The translations under genes and the position numbers were made by a program. DNA of 45,399 bases, from positions 1 through 45,399 of the forward strand of contig DUMQ01000020.1 in NCBI GenBank assembly GCA_012839815.1. Reading direction: 5' to 3'. This stretch comes from Bacillota bacterium. Lineage in GTDB: Bacteria > Bacillota > SHA-98 > Ch115 > JABLXJ01. Below the pieces are notes generated by a model that was not told the origin of the DNA, did not search any database, and saw only the letters and a list, made by a program, of their open reading frames with translations. How positions within the stretch are numbered: the first letter of the stretch is position 1; every line of letters starts with the position of its first letter. Below are positions 1 to 8,324 of this stretch, one piece after another.

Positions 1-1401
1 GAAAAGGGGTATCACGCTCCCCCGGCTTCCCAGGACATTCCCGAACCTTACGGCAACGAACTTGGTCTTGCTCCTCCAGTTGAGGGTCTGGATCAGGATC
101 TCGGCTGCCCGCTTGCTCGAGCCCATAACGCTTGTAGGGTTTACAGCCTTGTCAGTGGAAATAAGCACAAACCTTTCGGCCCCGTATCTGTCGGCAGCCG
201 ATGCCACGTTCCAGGTGCCGAAGATGTTATTGGTGATGGCTTCGTCGGGGTTCGCCTCCATGAGCGGCACATGCTTATGAGCCGCTGCGTGGAACACCAC
301 CTCCGGCCTGAACCGCTCAAAGACCCGGTCTATCTTATCGTGGTCTCTTATATCGGCGATAATCGGGACCAACTCGAGGTCAGGGTGGTTCGCCCGGAGT
401 TCCATCTCGATCTCGTAGATACTATTCTCTCCATGACCCAAGAGCAGAAGCTCTGCCGGCTTGAACCTTGCCACCTGCCTCGAAAGCTCAGAGCCTATAG
501 ACCCCCCTGCCCCTGTTATGAGCACCCGTTTGCCTCCCAGATACCCTGCGATGCTTTCAAGGTCCACCTTCACCTGTTCACGACGTAGGAGGTCTTCTAT
601 CTGGACATCCCGTATAAACCTCACGCTCACCCTGCCGTCGATGAGCTCATATACCCCCGGGAGGGTTTTTAGACTAACATCCAGCCCCTTACATAAGTCC
701 ACGATCTCCCTGACCACCGTGCCAGGTGCTGAAGGCATGGCTATTATGACCTGTTTGATGGAATAACGCCTTACAATCTGAGGGAGGTCCTTCCTACTTC
801 CCAATATAGGAAGACCCGCCACTCTGTAGCCTACCTTGGCAGGGTCATCATCGATAAACCCGACAGGCTTGTAAGGGAGCTCTCCGTGGGATCGGAGCTC
901 CCGGGCCACCATATTCCCGGCCTCACCGGCGCCTATTATCAGGGTGGGGGAGCCTTTTGGTCCCCGGGCCAGAACCCCGCCCCTCCCCGGCCCAAGGCCC
1001 TTCCTGGACAACAACTCGCGGTAGTAACGCATAACGAACCTGAGCCCACCGACAAGGGCAATATTGAAGACCCACATGAGAAGGGTGACGCTCCGCGGGA
1101 ACCCTGCCCCCTGGAAATAATGAAGGAAAAGCCAGTCAAAGACAGACGCCACGCTACCTGCCTCGACGATGGTCACGAGCTCGTTTACGCTCGCATACCG
1201 CCAGAGCTGGTTATACATCCCGAATATGTAATAGCAGATAAGCCTGATAGATGCCAGGATCGGAAGCCTTCGTATGAAGATCAGGAGGTATTGGTCCGGG
1301 AGGGTGAATTCAAAACGCACAAGAATGGACAAAAGTCCCGCGACCACGATAAGCCCGAGGTCGCACGCTATATGGACGACCGTTTTGACGCTTCGGCTCA
1401 T
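1..1401 (-). CDS. FlaA1/CapD-type nucleotide-sugar 4,6-dehydratase, C-terminus off window
   Basis: Membrane-bound UDP-GlcNAc 4,6-dehydratase/epimerase family (PglF, FlaA1, CapD), first step toward 4-amino-4,6-dideoxy sugars. The frame is open from ATG at 1401 to the window edge, giving 467 residues of an expected 600 or more. The N-terminal third is hydrophobic, as in PglF membrane domains. A first Rossmann-like segment holds LIIGAGEAGNMVAREL; the catalytic domain begins at about residue 291 with RVLITGAGGSIGSEL, followed by HAAAHKHVPLMEANP and then ISTDKAVNPTSVMGSSKRAAE, and the visible end encodes VRFGNVLGSRGSVIPLF. A TAA lies two codons upstream of the ATG, which fixes the start. It follows the DegT aminotransferase by about 100 bp on the same strand, matching the PglF-PglE pairing. 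Exact product stereochemistry cannot be told. Confidence 0.93.
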   Translation of the reverse strand, partial: MSRSVKTVVHIACDLGLIVVAGLLSILVRFEFTLPDQYLLIFIRRLPILASIRLICYYIFGMYNQLWRYASVNELVTIVEAGSVASVFDWLFLHYFQGAGFPRSVTLLMWVFNIALVGGLRFVMRYYRELLSRKGLGPGRGGVLARGPKGSPTLIIGAGEAGNMVARELRSHGELPYKPVGFIDDDPAKVGYRVAGLPILGSRKDLPQIVRRYSIKQVIIAMPSAPGTVVREIVDLCKGLDVSLKTLPGVYELIDGRVSVRFIRDVQIEDLLRREQVKVDLESIAGYLGGKRVLITGAGGSIGSELSRQVARFKPAELLLLGHGENSIYEIEMELRANHPDLELVPIIADIRDHDKIDRVFERFRPEVVFHAAAHKHVPLMEANPDEAITNNIFGTWNVASAADRYGAERFVLISTDKAVNPTSVMGSSKRAAEILIQTLNWRSKTKFVAVRFGNVLGSRGSVIPLF

Positions 1402-1500
1402 GACTTATTCACCCTATCCGGTTCCAGGTTACTTTCTCTTTATTCGCCATGGATCTTAGAATACCTCCAGGCCTGCCATGCCATCCCACAAGTCCCAGAT

Positions 1501-2655
1501 TCATGAAGCCACCTCGAGGGCCTTCTCGAGGACTGCAGCCACGTAGTCTATCTCCTCCTCCGTCAGGTGGTTATGGAACGGGATGGCTATGCTGGTCCGG
1601 CCCAGAAGTTCCGTCACCGGGAAATCTCCCTCCTTAAAGCCGAACCTTTTCCGATAGAAGGGCTGGAGGTGGATGGGGGTAAAGTAGGGGCGGCAACCGA
1701 TCCCAGCTTCCTGCAGGCGGCTCATTACATGCTCCCGTACCTCAGCCTGTCGTTTGGGTGAAGGTTCATTTATGGCCACACGGATCACATATACGAACCA
1801 GCTCATCCGCGTAACTTCAGGGGCGACAAAGGGCAACCGCAACCCCAGGCTACCCGGTATCCTGGAAAGCCTCTCCCTATACATAGCCGCCACCCGCTCG
1901 CGCCTGGCTATGATCTCCTCTATCCTACCCATCTGGGCCAGGCCCAGGGCGGCTGAAAGCTCGTCCATGCGGTAATTATAGCCGAGTTCCTCATGGGAAA
2001 GCCATAGGCCGCTCTCGCCCCGGCCCTGGTTCCGCAGGCTCCGACAGAGACGGGCAACGTCGTCATCGTCAGTTACGATCATCCCACCCTCACCCGTGGT
2101 GATCTGCTTATTCGGATAGAACGCGAACACCGCGGCATCGGAGAATTCACCAGAGCCTGCCTTCTTTCCCTTATATTCAGATCCGATAGCTTCACACGCA
2201 TCCTCTATGACCACAAGTCCATGCCTTCGAGCGATCTCCCGGATCCTATCCAGCCGCGCCGGCTGGCCGAAGGCATCCACCGGGAGGATGGCCCTGGTGC
2301 GCGGCGTAATAGCGGCCTCGATAAGCTCCGGGTCGATGTTACCCGTATCCGCTTCTACATCAACAAAGACCGGCTTTGCCCTCTCGTAGAGGATACAGTT
2401 ACTCGAGGCAATAAAACTGAACGGCGTGGTTATAACCTCGTCACCCTCCCCAATATCATAAGTCCGAACCAGAAGATGGAGCCCGCTTGTGCCGCTGTTT
2501 ACCGCAATTGCGTGCTTTCTCCCCACGTACTCTGCCACAGCACGCTCAAACTGGAGCATCTTTGGACCGAGGGCAAGAAATGGGGAACGAATCACCTCAT
2601 TTACTGCGGTGATTTCCTTGTCCGTAATGTCTGGGCGTGAAAGATGTACTTGCAT
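1501..2655 (-). CDS. DegT/DnrJ/EryC1/StrS-family sugar aminotransferase (PglE-like)
   Basis: PLP-dependent aminotransferase that would aminate the 4-keto sugar nucleotide made by the neighbouring dehydratase. It has 384 residues, the normal family length. Visible hallmarks are SGTSGL (residues 54-59, cofactor phosphate), EDACEAIGSEY with the PLP-binding Asp at about 152, and FYPNKQITTGEGG with the Schiff-base Lys at about 183. The C-terminal HLQPFYRKRFG and IPFHNHL segments are also typical. Cytoplasmic. It lies between the HAD/ATP-grasp pair and the FlaA1-like gene on the same strand. Family assignment is firm; the substrate is inferred from the neighbours. Confidence 0.93.
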   Translation of the reverse strand: MQVHLSRPDITDKEITAVNEVIRSPFLALGPKMLQFERAVAEYVGRKHAIAVNSGTSGLHLLVRTYDIGEGDEVITTPFSFIASSNCILYERAKPVFVDVEADTGNIDPELIEAAITPRTRAILPVDAFGQPARLDRIREIARRHGLVVIEDACEAIGSEYKGKKAGSGEFSDAAVFAFYPNKQITTGEGGMIVTDDDDVARLCRSLRNQGRGESGLWLSHEELGYNYRMDELSAALGLAQMGRIEEIIARRERVAAMYRERLSRIPGSLGLRLPFVAPEVTRMSWFVYVIRVAINEPSPKRQAEVREHVMSRLQEAGIGCRPYFTPIHLQPFYRKRFGFKEGDFPVTELLGRTSIAIPFHNHLTEEEIDYVAAVLEKALEVAS

Positions 2656-2692
2656 AAGGTAGTGCCTCCTTAAGCAGCGGTGCCTTGCGGGA

Positions 2693-2930
2693 TTACTTAA
2701 CCCTAACCTCCAAGCCGTGGCTTAACTCTATCCGCACATAGGTGTAAACATTCCCGGTCGAAGTGTTGAAATAGGCCCCGTTGGACGAGACATCAAGGAG
2801 ACCGGGGTATTCTTCCTTAGGGACATCAAGGTACTGGTGTACCCCACCTTTGTTGAACTCAATCTCTAGGACCGCCGCTCCTCATCACATCCAACTCAAT
2901 AGAAATTGCTCAAGGTAGTTGTCTGGGAGT
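2693..2930 (-). pseudogene. Remnant of a KTSC-domain protein
   Basis: Reading the minus strand upstream from TAA at 2693 gives VLEIEFNKGGVHQYLDVPKE and then EYPGLLDVSSNGAYFN, a good match to the small KTSC domain (usually about 60-70 residues). The N-terminal half sits in another frame: SNFY, a TGA, then VGCDEERRS, which corresponds to the usual SSNI-x-SVGYD start of the domain. No start codon is visible, so at least one nonsense change and one frameshift have broken it. KTSC proteins have no firm function. It lies in the 310-bp gap between the HAD gene and the aminotransferase and probably has no role in the sugar pathway. Confidence 0.7.
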
Positions 2931-2966
2931 TACACTGAAGTCCCTCCGCAAGAAACCTGCAAACAC

Positions 2967-3794
2967 TTAACGCAAGTTATCACCCGTGCATATCATTACC
3001 AGTTCAGTCAAGCTTTCCACCTCGTAGGTCGGGACTCTGACAGTTGTGTTTTTTCTCTGGGTTAAATCATCTCTAACTCTCTCTCCAACGGCGAGGTCTT
3101 TCCCTGTTAGTTCGTAGTAAACTCCGTCTTTCCTTCTTACCCAAACAGTCTTCATGCCGAGAGCCGCAGGCCCTGCAAAGTCCTTCGCAGGGTTATCGCC
3201 TACATAGCAACTCCGTTCAGGTTTTACTCCAAAGTAGCCCAGAGCTATCTCAAAAGCCCTGGTTGACGGTTTCCAATACACCCTCCCGGGAGCAAGTTTA
3301 TCGGTGCATATAACCAGCTCAATGATACCGGCCAACCCTAACGCTTCTACCTTACGTTCCTGAACCTCCCAATACCCATCCGTAATCAACCCTATACGGA
3401 TCCCGAGATTTCTTAGGCTCTCAAGGGTCACGGCAGCGTCCTCGTAAAGCTGAATCTCAGGGGGATGCGCACGATAGCATTCAATCATGCGCCGCGAAAG
3501 CTCCAATGGATCAGAGCAGGGATATTCACGAGCCCCTGCCAATTCCTGAGCAAGCAGGTCGAAAACATGCCTTCTGTCAACGTGGTAGAATTCCTCCATC
3601 TTAGCCAACAGATATGCCGGCGGCAAACTGGCGGTAGCAAACGCCCTGCTTACAGCTCCAAACCCACTCCGCACGAAGTCTATCTCAGGATAAAGAGTAT
3701 CGTCAAGATCAAATATCACGAGGTCTATTAAAAGATCCTTTCTTTGGGTGTCGACCGCAGTATCTATAGCCTCGACACTATGCATCTCACTCAT
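2967..3794 (-). CDS. HAD-superfamily hydrolase (subclass IA phosphatase)
   Basis: Predicted cytoplasmic phosphatase of the haloacid dehalogenase superfamily, 275 residues. Motif I is FDLDDTLYP (nucleophile Asp at about 29, acid/base Asp at 31), motif II lies in IGLITDG, motif III Lys is in WKPSTRAF, and motif IV is YVGDNPAKDF. A helical cap lies between motifs I and II. Its ATG overlaps the ATP-grasp stop as ATGA (3791-3794), so the two are translationally coupled and probably work together, for example on a phosphorylated or acyl-phosphate intermediate of glycan decoration. The first 20 residues before the core are poorly conserved in type, so a slightly later start is possible. Confidence 0.85.
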   Translation of the reverse strand: MSEMHSVEAIDTAVDTQRKDLLIDLVIFDLDDTLYPEIDFVRSGFGAVSRAFATASLPPAYLLAKMEEFYHVDRRHVFDLLAQELAGAREYPCSDPLELSRRMIECYRAHPPEIQLYEDAAVTLESLRNLGIRIGLITDGYWEVQERKVEALGLAGIIELVICTDKLAPGRVYWKPSTRAFEIALGYFGVKPERSCYVGDNPAKDFAGPAALGMKTVWVRRKDGVYYELTGKDLAVGERVRDDLTQRKNTTVRVPTYEVESLTELVMICTGDNLR

Positions 3795-4798
3795 TCACGT
3801 GATCCTCCTGGACCACCAACACCTGAGAGCCGATCCATGGAAACGAAGAATGCATCGTCAAAACGACACATTACTAGACCGCGCTGGTAACGCCCAAGCC
3901 TAGGCTCAGGGCTCGTCCCCTGTATGAGCATTAAGATAAGTTCTGGAAACCCGGCCCCGGCAGCATCGGCAAGCGGATAACCCCCGCCGAACCTCGGGTT
4001 TATCTCGGTAAACACGGGTCCCTTTTCGGTTACGAAGCACTGAACATTTATGGCACCGAAAGGCTTAAAATGCCGTCCGATTTCCAGAATGAACTCCCGA
4101 AATGGTGCGTCATCCACAGTTATACCGCGTTCGACCTCGCCACCCCTCACCTTTAGTCGCTTTCTCGGAACAGCAGATAGGATATTCCCCTTCCCATCAC
4201 CCAGGATGTCTATAGTTACCTCTTCCCCTCTCAGGAATTCCTGTACGATTAGATCCCTGTACCTTGCAAGGTAGAACTCAAGCTCAGCTTCGTCTGTGCA
4301 TAGGGTGACACCCTGGCTGCTCGACCCGTGGCGTGGCTTTACAACCATGGGAAACTGAAGTCTTTCCCTTTTCGTAAGACTATTCAAGACCTCTTCACGG
4401 GAAAATGTTCTAGCGGTCGGGATACCCACGGAAGAAAAGAACGCTGTCGTAGCTAGCTTATCGTTACCTATTGCTACAGCCTCCGGCGCACAAACCACGG
4501 TGACCGCCCCAATTGCTGCAAGGTCGTCTTTATGACAGGCTAAAACGGGAAGTTCCGGGTCAATAAGGGGTATAACAGCAGAAATACTCTTGCATTTGCA
4601 GATCTCGATAACCCGCGATATGTAATCGGGGGACGACACCCTGGGTACAAGGAACCCCTTATCGGCTTCAAACAATGCTGGTGCAGTGGGGTCCATATCA
4701 GCTGCGAGGATACTCCCGCCGCCGGATGCCTGGAGTGCCCGGCGAAAGCTCCTGAGTAAAGATACCCGCCTCCCGGCTGAGGTAAATAGAATATTCAT
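3791..4798 (-). CDS. ATP-grasp domain protein (carbamoyl-phosphate-synthase-like ligase)
   Basis: An ATP-dependent carboxylate-amine or carboxylate-thiol ligase by family. With the start at 4798 it has 335 residues and begins MNILFTSAGRR, a usual N-terminus for ATP-grasp proteins of polysaccharide loci. Visible parts are the N-terminal Rossmann-like preATP-grasp fold, VIPLIDPELPVLA, the ATP-binding VVKPRHGSSSQGV, the adenine hinge LIVQEFLRGEEVTIDILGD, and the metal-binding end FTEINPRFGGGYP. An upstream in-frame ATG at 4879 would overlap the previous gene by 50 bp and adds unlikely sequence. It may add an amino acid or other acyl group to the amino sugar; that substrate is inference. Confidence 0.87.
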   Translation of the reverse strand: MNILFTSAGRRVSLLRSFRRALQASGGGSILAADMDPTAPALFEADKGFLVPRVSSPDYISRVIEICKCKSISAVIPLIDPELPVLACHKDDLAAIGAVTVVCAPEAVAIGNDKLATTAFFSSVGIPTARTFSREEVLNSLTKRERLQFPMVVKPRHGSSSQGVTLCTDEAELEFYLARYRDLIVQEFLRGEEVTIDILGDGKGNILSAVPRKRLKVRGGEVERGITVDDAPFREFILEIGRHFKPFGAINVQCFVTEKGPVFTEINPRFGGGYPLADAAGAGFPELILMLIQGTSPEPRLGRYQRGLVMCRFDDAFFVSMDRLSGVGGPGGSRE

Positions 4799-4829
4799 CC
4801 CGATTTGCTCGACTCCCTTCGCAGTGTCT

Positions 4830-5435
4830 TCATCTTCCCGCACCTCTGAACTCCGGCATGGTAGCATGCCCCTCAGCACTTATGCCCTCCCGCTTTATCA
4901 CCTTGACCAGGGTAAGCCAGAGGATCTTAAGATCAAGAAAGAGGCTCCAGTTGTCTACATACCAGACATCAAGCTTGAATTTCTCCTCCCAGGTCAGGGC
5001 ATTGCGGCCGTTTACCTGCGCCCATCCTGTAATGCCAGGTTTGACTTCGTGGCGCCGCGCCTGCTCGGGGGTGTAGCGGTCAAGGTATTCCATCAAGAGC
5101 GGTCTTGGGCCGACCAGGCTCATCTCTCCGTGTAGCACGTTGAGCAATTCCGGTAGCTCATCAAGACTGGTGCTGCGAAGAAACCTGCCTAGCAGGGTGA
5201 TACGCTCTTCATCGGGAAGGAGAACTCCTTTCTTGTCACGTGCGTTAGTCATGGTGCGGAACTTAAGCATGACAAAAGGCTTGCCGTGAAGGCCAGGTCG
5301 TATCTGGCGAAAAAATACCGGTGATCCCATGGTCAAGCAAACAAGAAGTGCGATGATTAGGAGAAGAGGAAGCAACAGTATTAGTAATATCAAGGAAATG
5401 GCTATGTCAATCCCGCGTTTTATCCAATAATTCAT
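4830..5435 (-). CDS. PglC-type polyprenyl-phosphate phosphoglycosyl transferase
   Basis: Bacterial sugar transferase of the monotopic type: it moves a phospho-sugar from UDP-sugar to undecaprenyl phosphate, starting glycan assembly at the cytoplasmic membrane face. It has 201 residues, the small PglC size. One hydrophobic re-entrant helix spans residues 10-33, followed by LKFRTM, the catalytic Asp-Glu pair in STSLDELPEL (92-93), MSLVGPRPLL, and KPGITGWAQVNGRN. The ATG at 5435 is preceded by GGGATGAG. It sits next to the ATP-grasp, HAD, aminotransferase and dehydratase genes, which suggests that its sugar is an N-acylated 4-amino-dideoxy hexose. Confidence 0.94.
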   Translation of the reverse strand: MNYWIKRGIDIAISLILLILLLPLLLIIALLVCLTMGSPVFFRQIRPGLHGKPFVMLKFRTMTNARDKKGVLLPDEERITLLGRFLRSTSLDELPELLNVLHGEMSLVGPRPLLMEYLDRYTPEQARRHEVKPGITGWAQVNGRNALTWEEKFKLDVWYVDNWSLFLDLKILWLTLVKVIKREGISAEGHATMPEFRGAGR

Positions 5436-5580
5436 GTCTCATCCCATCCTAAAATCTGCCCTCTCCTCGGAAGCCATCTTTATAAAAACGGGTAAATCGG
5501 TTATAGGAGTTTGAACCTATGGACCCGGTCACCTCAATGTTCTTCCACAAACACCAGGATTCTGAACTTCCTTACCTCCT

Positions 5581-5611
5581 ATTGTAACATCACTCCCTTT
5601 TTATGGGACAA
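5581..5611 (-). promoter_or_regulatory. Possible sigma-A promoter ahead of the phosphoglycosyl transferase gene
   Basis: On the minus strand TTGTCC (5611-5606) and TACAAT (5586-5581) are separated by 19 bp, longer than the 17-bp optimum. It lies in the 185-bp gap after the GT4 gene that ends at 5621 and would start a separate transcript for the five downstream genes. Seen by eye only; weak. Confidence 0.25.
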
Positions 5612-5620
5612 GGCCATTCT

Positions 5621-6757
5621 CTAACTTCCGCGGTGTACAAGAAGAACTTCGTTGTAAACCTTTAAAGTCTCCTCCACCATCTTCCTTTGTGAGAAGTTCC
5701 TGCGTGCGCTCTCGCTTGCCGCAGCCGAAACATTTCTTCGGAGATTCTCGTCCCTTATAAGCCGCAAGAAAACGTCGGCAAGTGCCTTATGGTCCTCAAA
5801 AGGTATAATGAATCCGTTCATCCCATCCTTGATTTGGTCTGCGGCCCCTGCCGCCGGGGTACGAATCGGAATTACCCCACACATCATCGCCTCAACCACC
5901 ACTAGCGCAAAGCCTTCCTTTCGACTCGGCAAAGCAAGGGCGTCTGATGCCCACAACACAGTCCGGCTGTCAATATATCCAGGGAATCGTACCTGGTCTC
6001 CTACTCCTGCGTCTGTTGCGAGCTTCTCTAGTTCCTGGCGCCGTGAGCCTTCTCCTGCCATAACCGCGATCGCCTTGACGCCCATGGTGCGAAGTCCCCT
6101 CAGCGCACGGATCAACACGTCATGTCCTTTCACTGGCTCAAGGCGACCGATTAACGAAATGACGGGACTATTGAGGCCAACTCCTAACATTGCCCGTGCA
6201 TTACGTCTTTCTGAAGCTGTCGGAGGGCGAAAGTAAGTCTCGTCGACGCCATTATGAATCACGCGTACCCTATCGCTAGAAACACCGAAAGACTTGATTA
6301 GGTACTCCTTAGTTTCAGAACTAATCGCTATCGCAGTAGATCCCCAGAATGAACCTAGGCGATACAGGGGTCCAGAAGGAATCCCTTCCAAATGCAAAGT
6401 TGATACAAAGGGAATCCCGTATGAGTAATGGATATATTGAGCGTACGGACTTGTAGACCGGAAATGTACATGCACGATATCGGGACGGAAATCGGCCACT
6501 ACTCTACGGATCGCTCTTAGACTAGCTATGGCGTTGCGCACATTCCGCAGACTTATCCTCTGGTCTGGAAACGGGACCTGGTAGTGTTGTATCCCATGAG
6601 AAGAAAACCATTCTGGGCCGTGGGTGTGTATGCCGACACGCCCGCCGCTCGCTACCGCGACCTGTACTCCACGGGCTAGAAGTCCCTGCCCCAGTGTCAT
6701 CATATGGGTGGTAACGCCACCGGAATCAAGGATACGGATCAGGAACAAGACGCGCAC
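5621..6757 (-). CDS. GT4-family glycosyltransferase
   Basis: Retaining GT-B glycosyltransferase that would extend the lipid-linked glycan at the cytoplasmic membrane. The start chosen is GTG at 6757, giving VRVLFLIRILDSGGVTTHM with GGGAG nine bases upstream; an ATG at 6847 adds 30 unlikely residues. The N-terminal acceptor domain carries the DSGGVTTHM loop and DIVHVHFRS. The C-terminal donor domain starts at SLIGRLEPVKGHDVLIRAL and includes ALPSRKEGFALVVVEAMMCG, the EX7E region that contacts the nucleotide sugar. Sugar specificity is not readable. Confidence 0.9.
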   Translation of the reverse strand: MRVLFLIRILDSGGVTTHMMTLGQGLLARGVQVAVASGGRVGIHTHGPEWFSSHGIQHYQVPFPDQRISLRNVRNAIASLRAIRRVVADFRPDIVHVHFRSTSPYAQYIHYSYGIPFVSTLHLEGIPSGPLYRLGSFWGSTAIAISSETKEYLIKSFGVSSDRVRVIHNGVDETYFRPPTASERRNARAMLGVGLNSPVISLIGRLEPVKGHDVLIRALRGLRTMGVKAIAVMAGEGSRRQELEKLATDAGVGDQVRFPGYIDSRTVLWASDALALPSRKEGFALVVVEAMMCGVIPIRTPAAGAADQIKDGMNGFIIPFEDHKALADVFLRLIRDENLRRNVSAAASESARRNFSQRKMVEETLKVYNEVLLVHRGS

Positions 6758-6977
6758 AAATGTCAACTCCCGTTCGACATTAAGTGGTTTTTCAGTGATA
6801 TGCTGGATCGTAAGGCGCCGGGAGACTCCAAGGCCTAAGTTTTTCATCCCGCCATGCTTTCTGGGTGCCCTACCTTATCCGCCAGAGTGCCAACCTCACA
6901 AAGGTTTCATCTCGACGTAGCCCTCGGGGACGATGATACCCAGGCCATGAACTCCGTAGAGAATAAGGGTTCAAGGG

Positions 6978-8093
6978 TCATAGATACCGTTGATAGATAT
7001 CCCACATCTCCTGCAATATTCTATCTAGAGAATACTCCTGGATCATCTCACGCCCCGCCATCCCCATTCTCTGAGCTAAGTCTTTATCAACTAGAAGCCG
7101 AATCAATGCCTTAGCTAATGATTTTGGATCCCCTAAGGGAACCAGGAATCCATTTACCCCGTCTCTTACCAAATCACAGTTACCTCGGACACTGGTAGCC
7201 ACGGTGGGTTTCCCTGCTGCCATAGCCTCCATAATCGAGCGGGGAAGTCCTTCACGCTTAGATACCTGAGTGACAACATTTGCTAGTGAAAGAAGCTTCG
7301 GAATGTCTGTACGGTAGCCAAGAAAATGGACCGAACCTGAAAGACCGTTCCCGGATACCCTCTCCTTAAGTTGCCCTTCGCACTCCCCTTGGCCCGCAAA
7401 CAACAATTTCGCCCTTGGGACCTCTGCGATCACATATTTCCAAGCATCTATCAATAAAGCTTGGTTCTTATTGGGAGTGAACTCGCCTACACAAAGGACT
7501 ATAGGGGATCCCGGGCAGATCTCAAACCCGATATCTATCTTATTGTCGCGAGTATTGTCAGTATTATCGGGGCCATAATAATCCAGGTCTACGCCGACTC
7601 CACGGACAAAAAATAGGTTTCTACCTTCTATAAAACCAAGTCTGCGCGCAGCTTCTAGGTCCTCCCTATTTATCGCAATTAACCCGGCGGTCCAGCGCGC
7701 CGCCAAACGCTCCATGGTCCCATAAATCAGATGGTTCTTGAGAGGAGCCCCTTTATAGAAATGAAATCCGTGAACGGTGTATAACACAGGTACGTTCATG
7801 TTCCTGGCTGCAAGGCGGACAAGAAAGGCAGCGACAGGTGTATGAACATGAATTAGATCATAACATCGTTCCTGAAGAAGCTTCTTAATTGTCTTAAATG
7901 CTGCCATGTTCCCTTTGGAATATGGAGAGCGTGAGAAGGGGACTGCCCAAACGTAGTGCAATCCATTTAATGGTGTATCAGGATAGCAAGCAACCTCAAC
8001 TTCATATCCCTTCTCCTCAAGGAGATTGATAAAAGGGAGGTGAAAAGCTTTAATATGACTTGCTACAGTAGCAACAAATAGAATCCTCTTCAT
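6978..8093 (-). CDS. GT4-family glycosyltransferase (EpsD-like)
   Basis: GT-B glycosyltransferase of 371 residues. It begins MKRILFVATVASHIKAFHLP, typical of exopolysaccharide glycosyltransferases of the EpsD type, and has YDLIHVHTPVAAFLVRLAA and LYTVHGFHFYKGAP in the acceptor domain. The donor domain starts at VLCVGEFTPNKNQALLIDAW and ends with VSKREGLPRSIMEAMAAG, the EX7E signature. It is preceded on the same strand by a short ORF and another GT4, and followed by a third; the spacing (about 220 bp to the next) is loose for one operon but the strand and content are constant. The sugar it transfers is unknown. Confidence 0.91.
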   Translation of the reverse strand: MKRILFVATVASHIKAFHLPFINLLEEKGYEVEVACYPDTPLNGLHYVWAVPFSRSPYSKGNMAAFKTIKKLLQERCYDLIHVHTPVAAFLVRLAARNMNVPVLYTVHGFHFYKGAPLKNHLIYGTMERLAARWTAGLIAINREDLEAARRLGFIEGRNLFFVRGVGVDLDYYGPDNTDNTRDNKIDIGFEICPGSPIVLCVGEFTPNKNQALLIDAWKYVIAEVPRAKLLFAGQGECEGQLKERVSGNGLSGSVHFLGYRTDIPKLLSLANVVTQVSKREGLPRSIMEAMAAGKPTVATSVRGNCDLVRDGVNGFLVPLGDPKSLAKALIRLLVDKDLAQRMGMAGREMIQEYSLDRILQEMWDIYQRYL

Positions 8094-8105
8094 AAACCAA
8101 TGCTC

Positions 8106-8324
8106 CTATAAAGCCATCCATAAATGCTCCTTACGTCGTCGTGGAGCTATGAACCACGCCAGGGCAGAAAGCAATAATCGGGTCCTTGCTACAGTCAAAT
8201 CCGCCATGAAGCCTAGATCCCGGAAATGCTCAGCAAAGAGGACGAGAAAGGCCCTCGCCATTCCGGCTACGATGGTGGAAAAAGGCAGTCGAGTCTGCAT
8301 CTGCTTTCTTAATATAGGCCCCAT
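8106..8324 (-). CDS. Small hypothetical protein, possibly a gene remnant
   Basis: A 72-residue ORF whose ATG (8324-8322) overlaps the TAA of the upstream glycosyltransferase, a coupling arrangement that favours translation. The protein is basic, with a hydrophobic stretch (STIVAGMARAFLVLFAEHF) and a second hydrophobic helix followed by APRRRKEH. I recognise no family. The sequence resembles the basic amphipathic tail of some membrane-associated glycosyl- or methyltransferases, so it could be the tail of a truncated gene. It fills the whole gap between two GT4 genes. Confidence 0.4.
   Translation of the reverse strand: MGPILRKQMQTRLPFSTIVAGMARAFLVLFAEHFRDLGFMADLTVARTRLLLSALAWFIAPRRRKEHLWMAL

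Noticed and set aside
886-1506. 206-residue plus-strand ORF
   Set aside because: It lies opposite the FlaA1/CapD gene, has no family character, and is proline- and charge-rich like other antisense frames here.
2890-2915. TGA in the KTSC frame read as selenocysteine
   Set aside because: No SECIS-like hairpin is evident, the position is not a known catalytic residue, and a second frameshift follows; decay is simpler.
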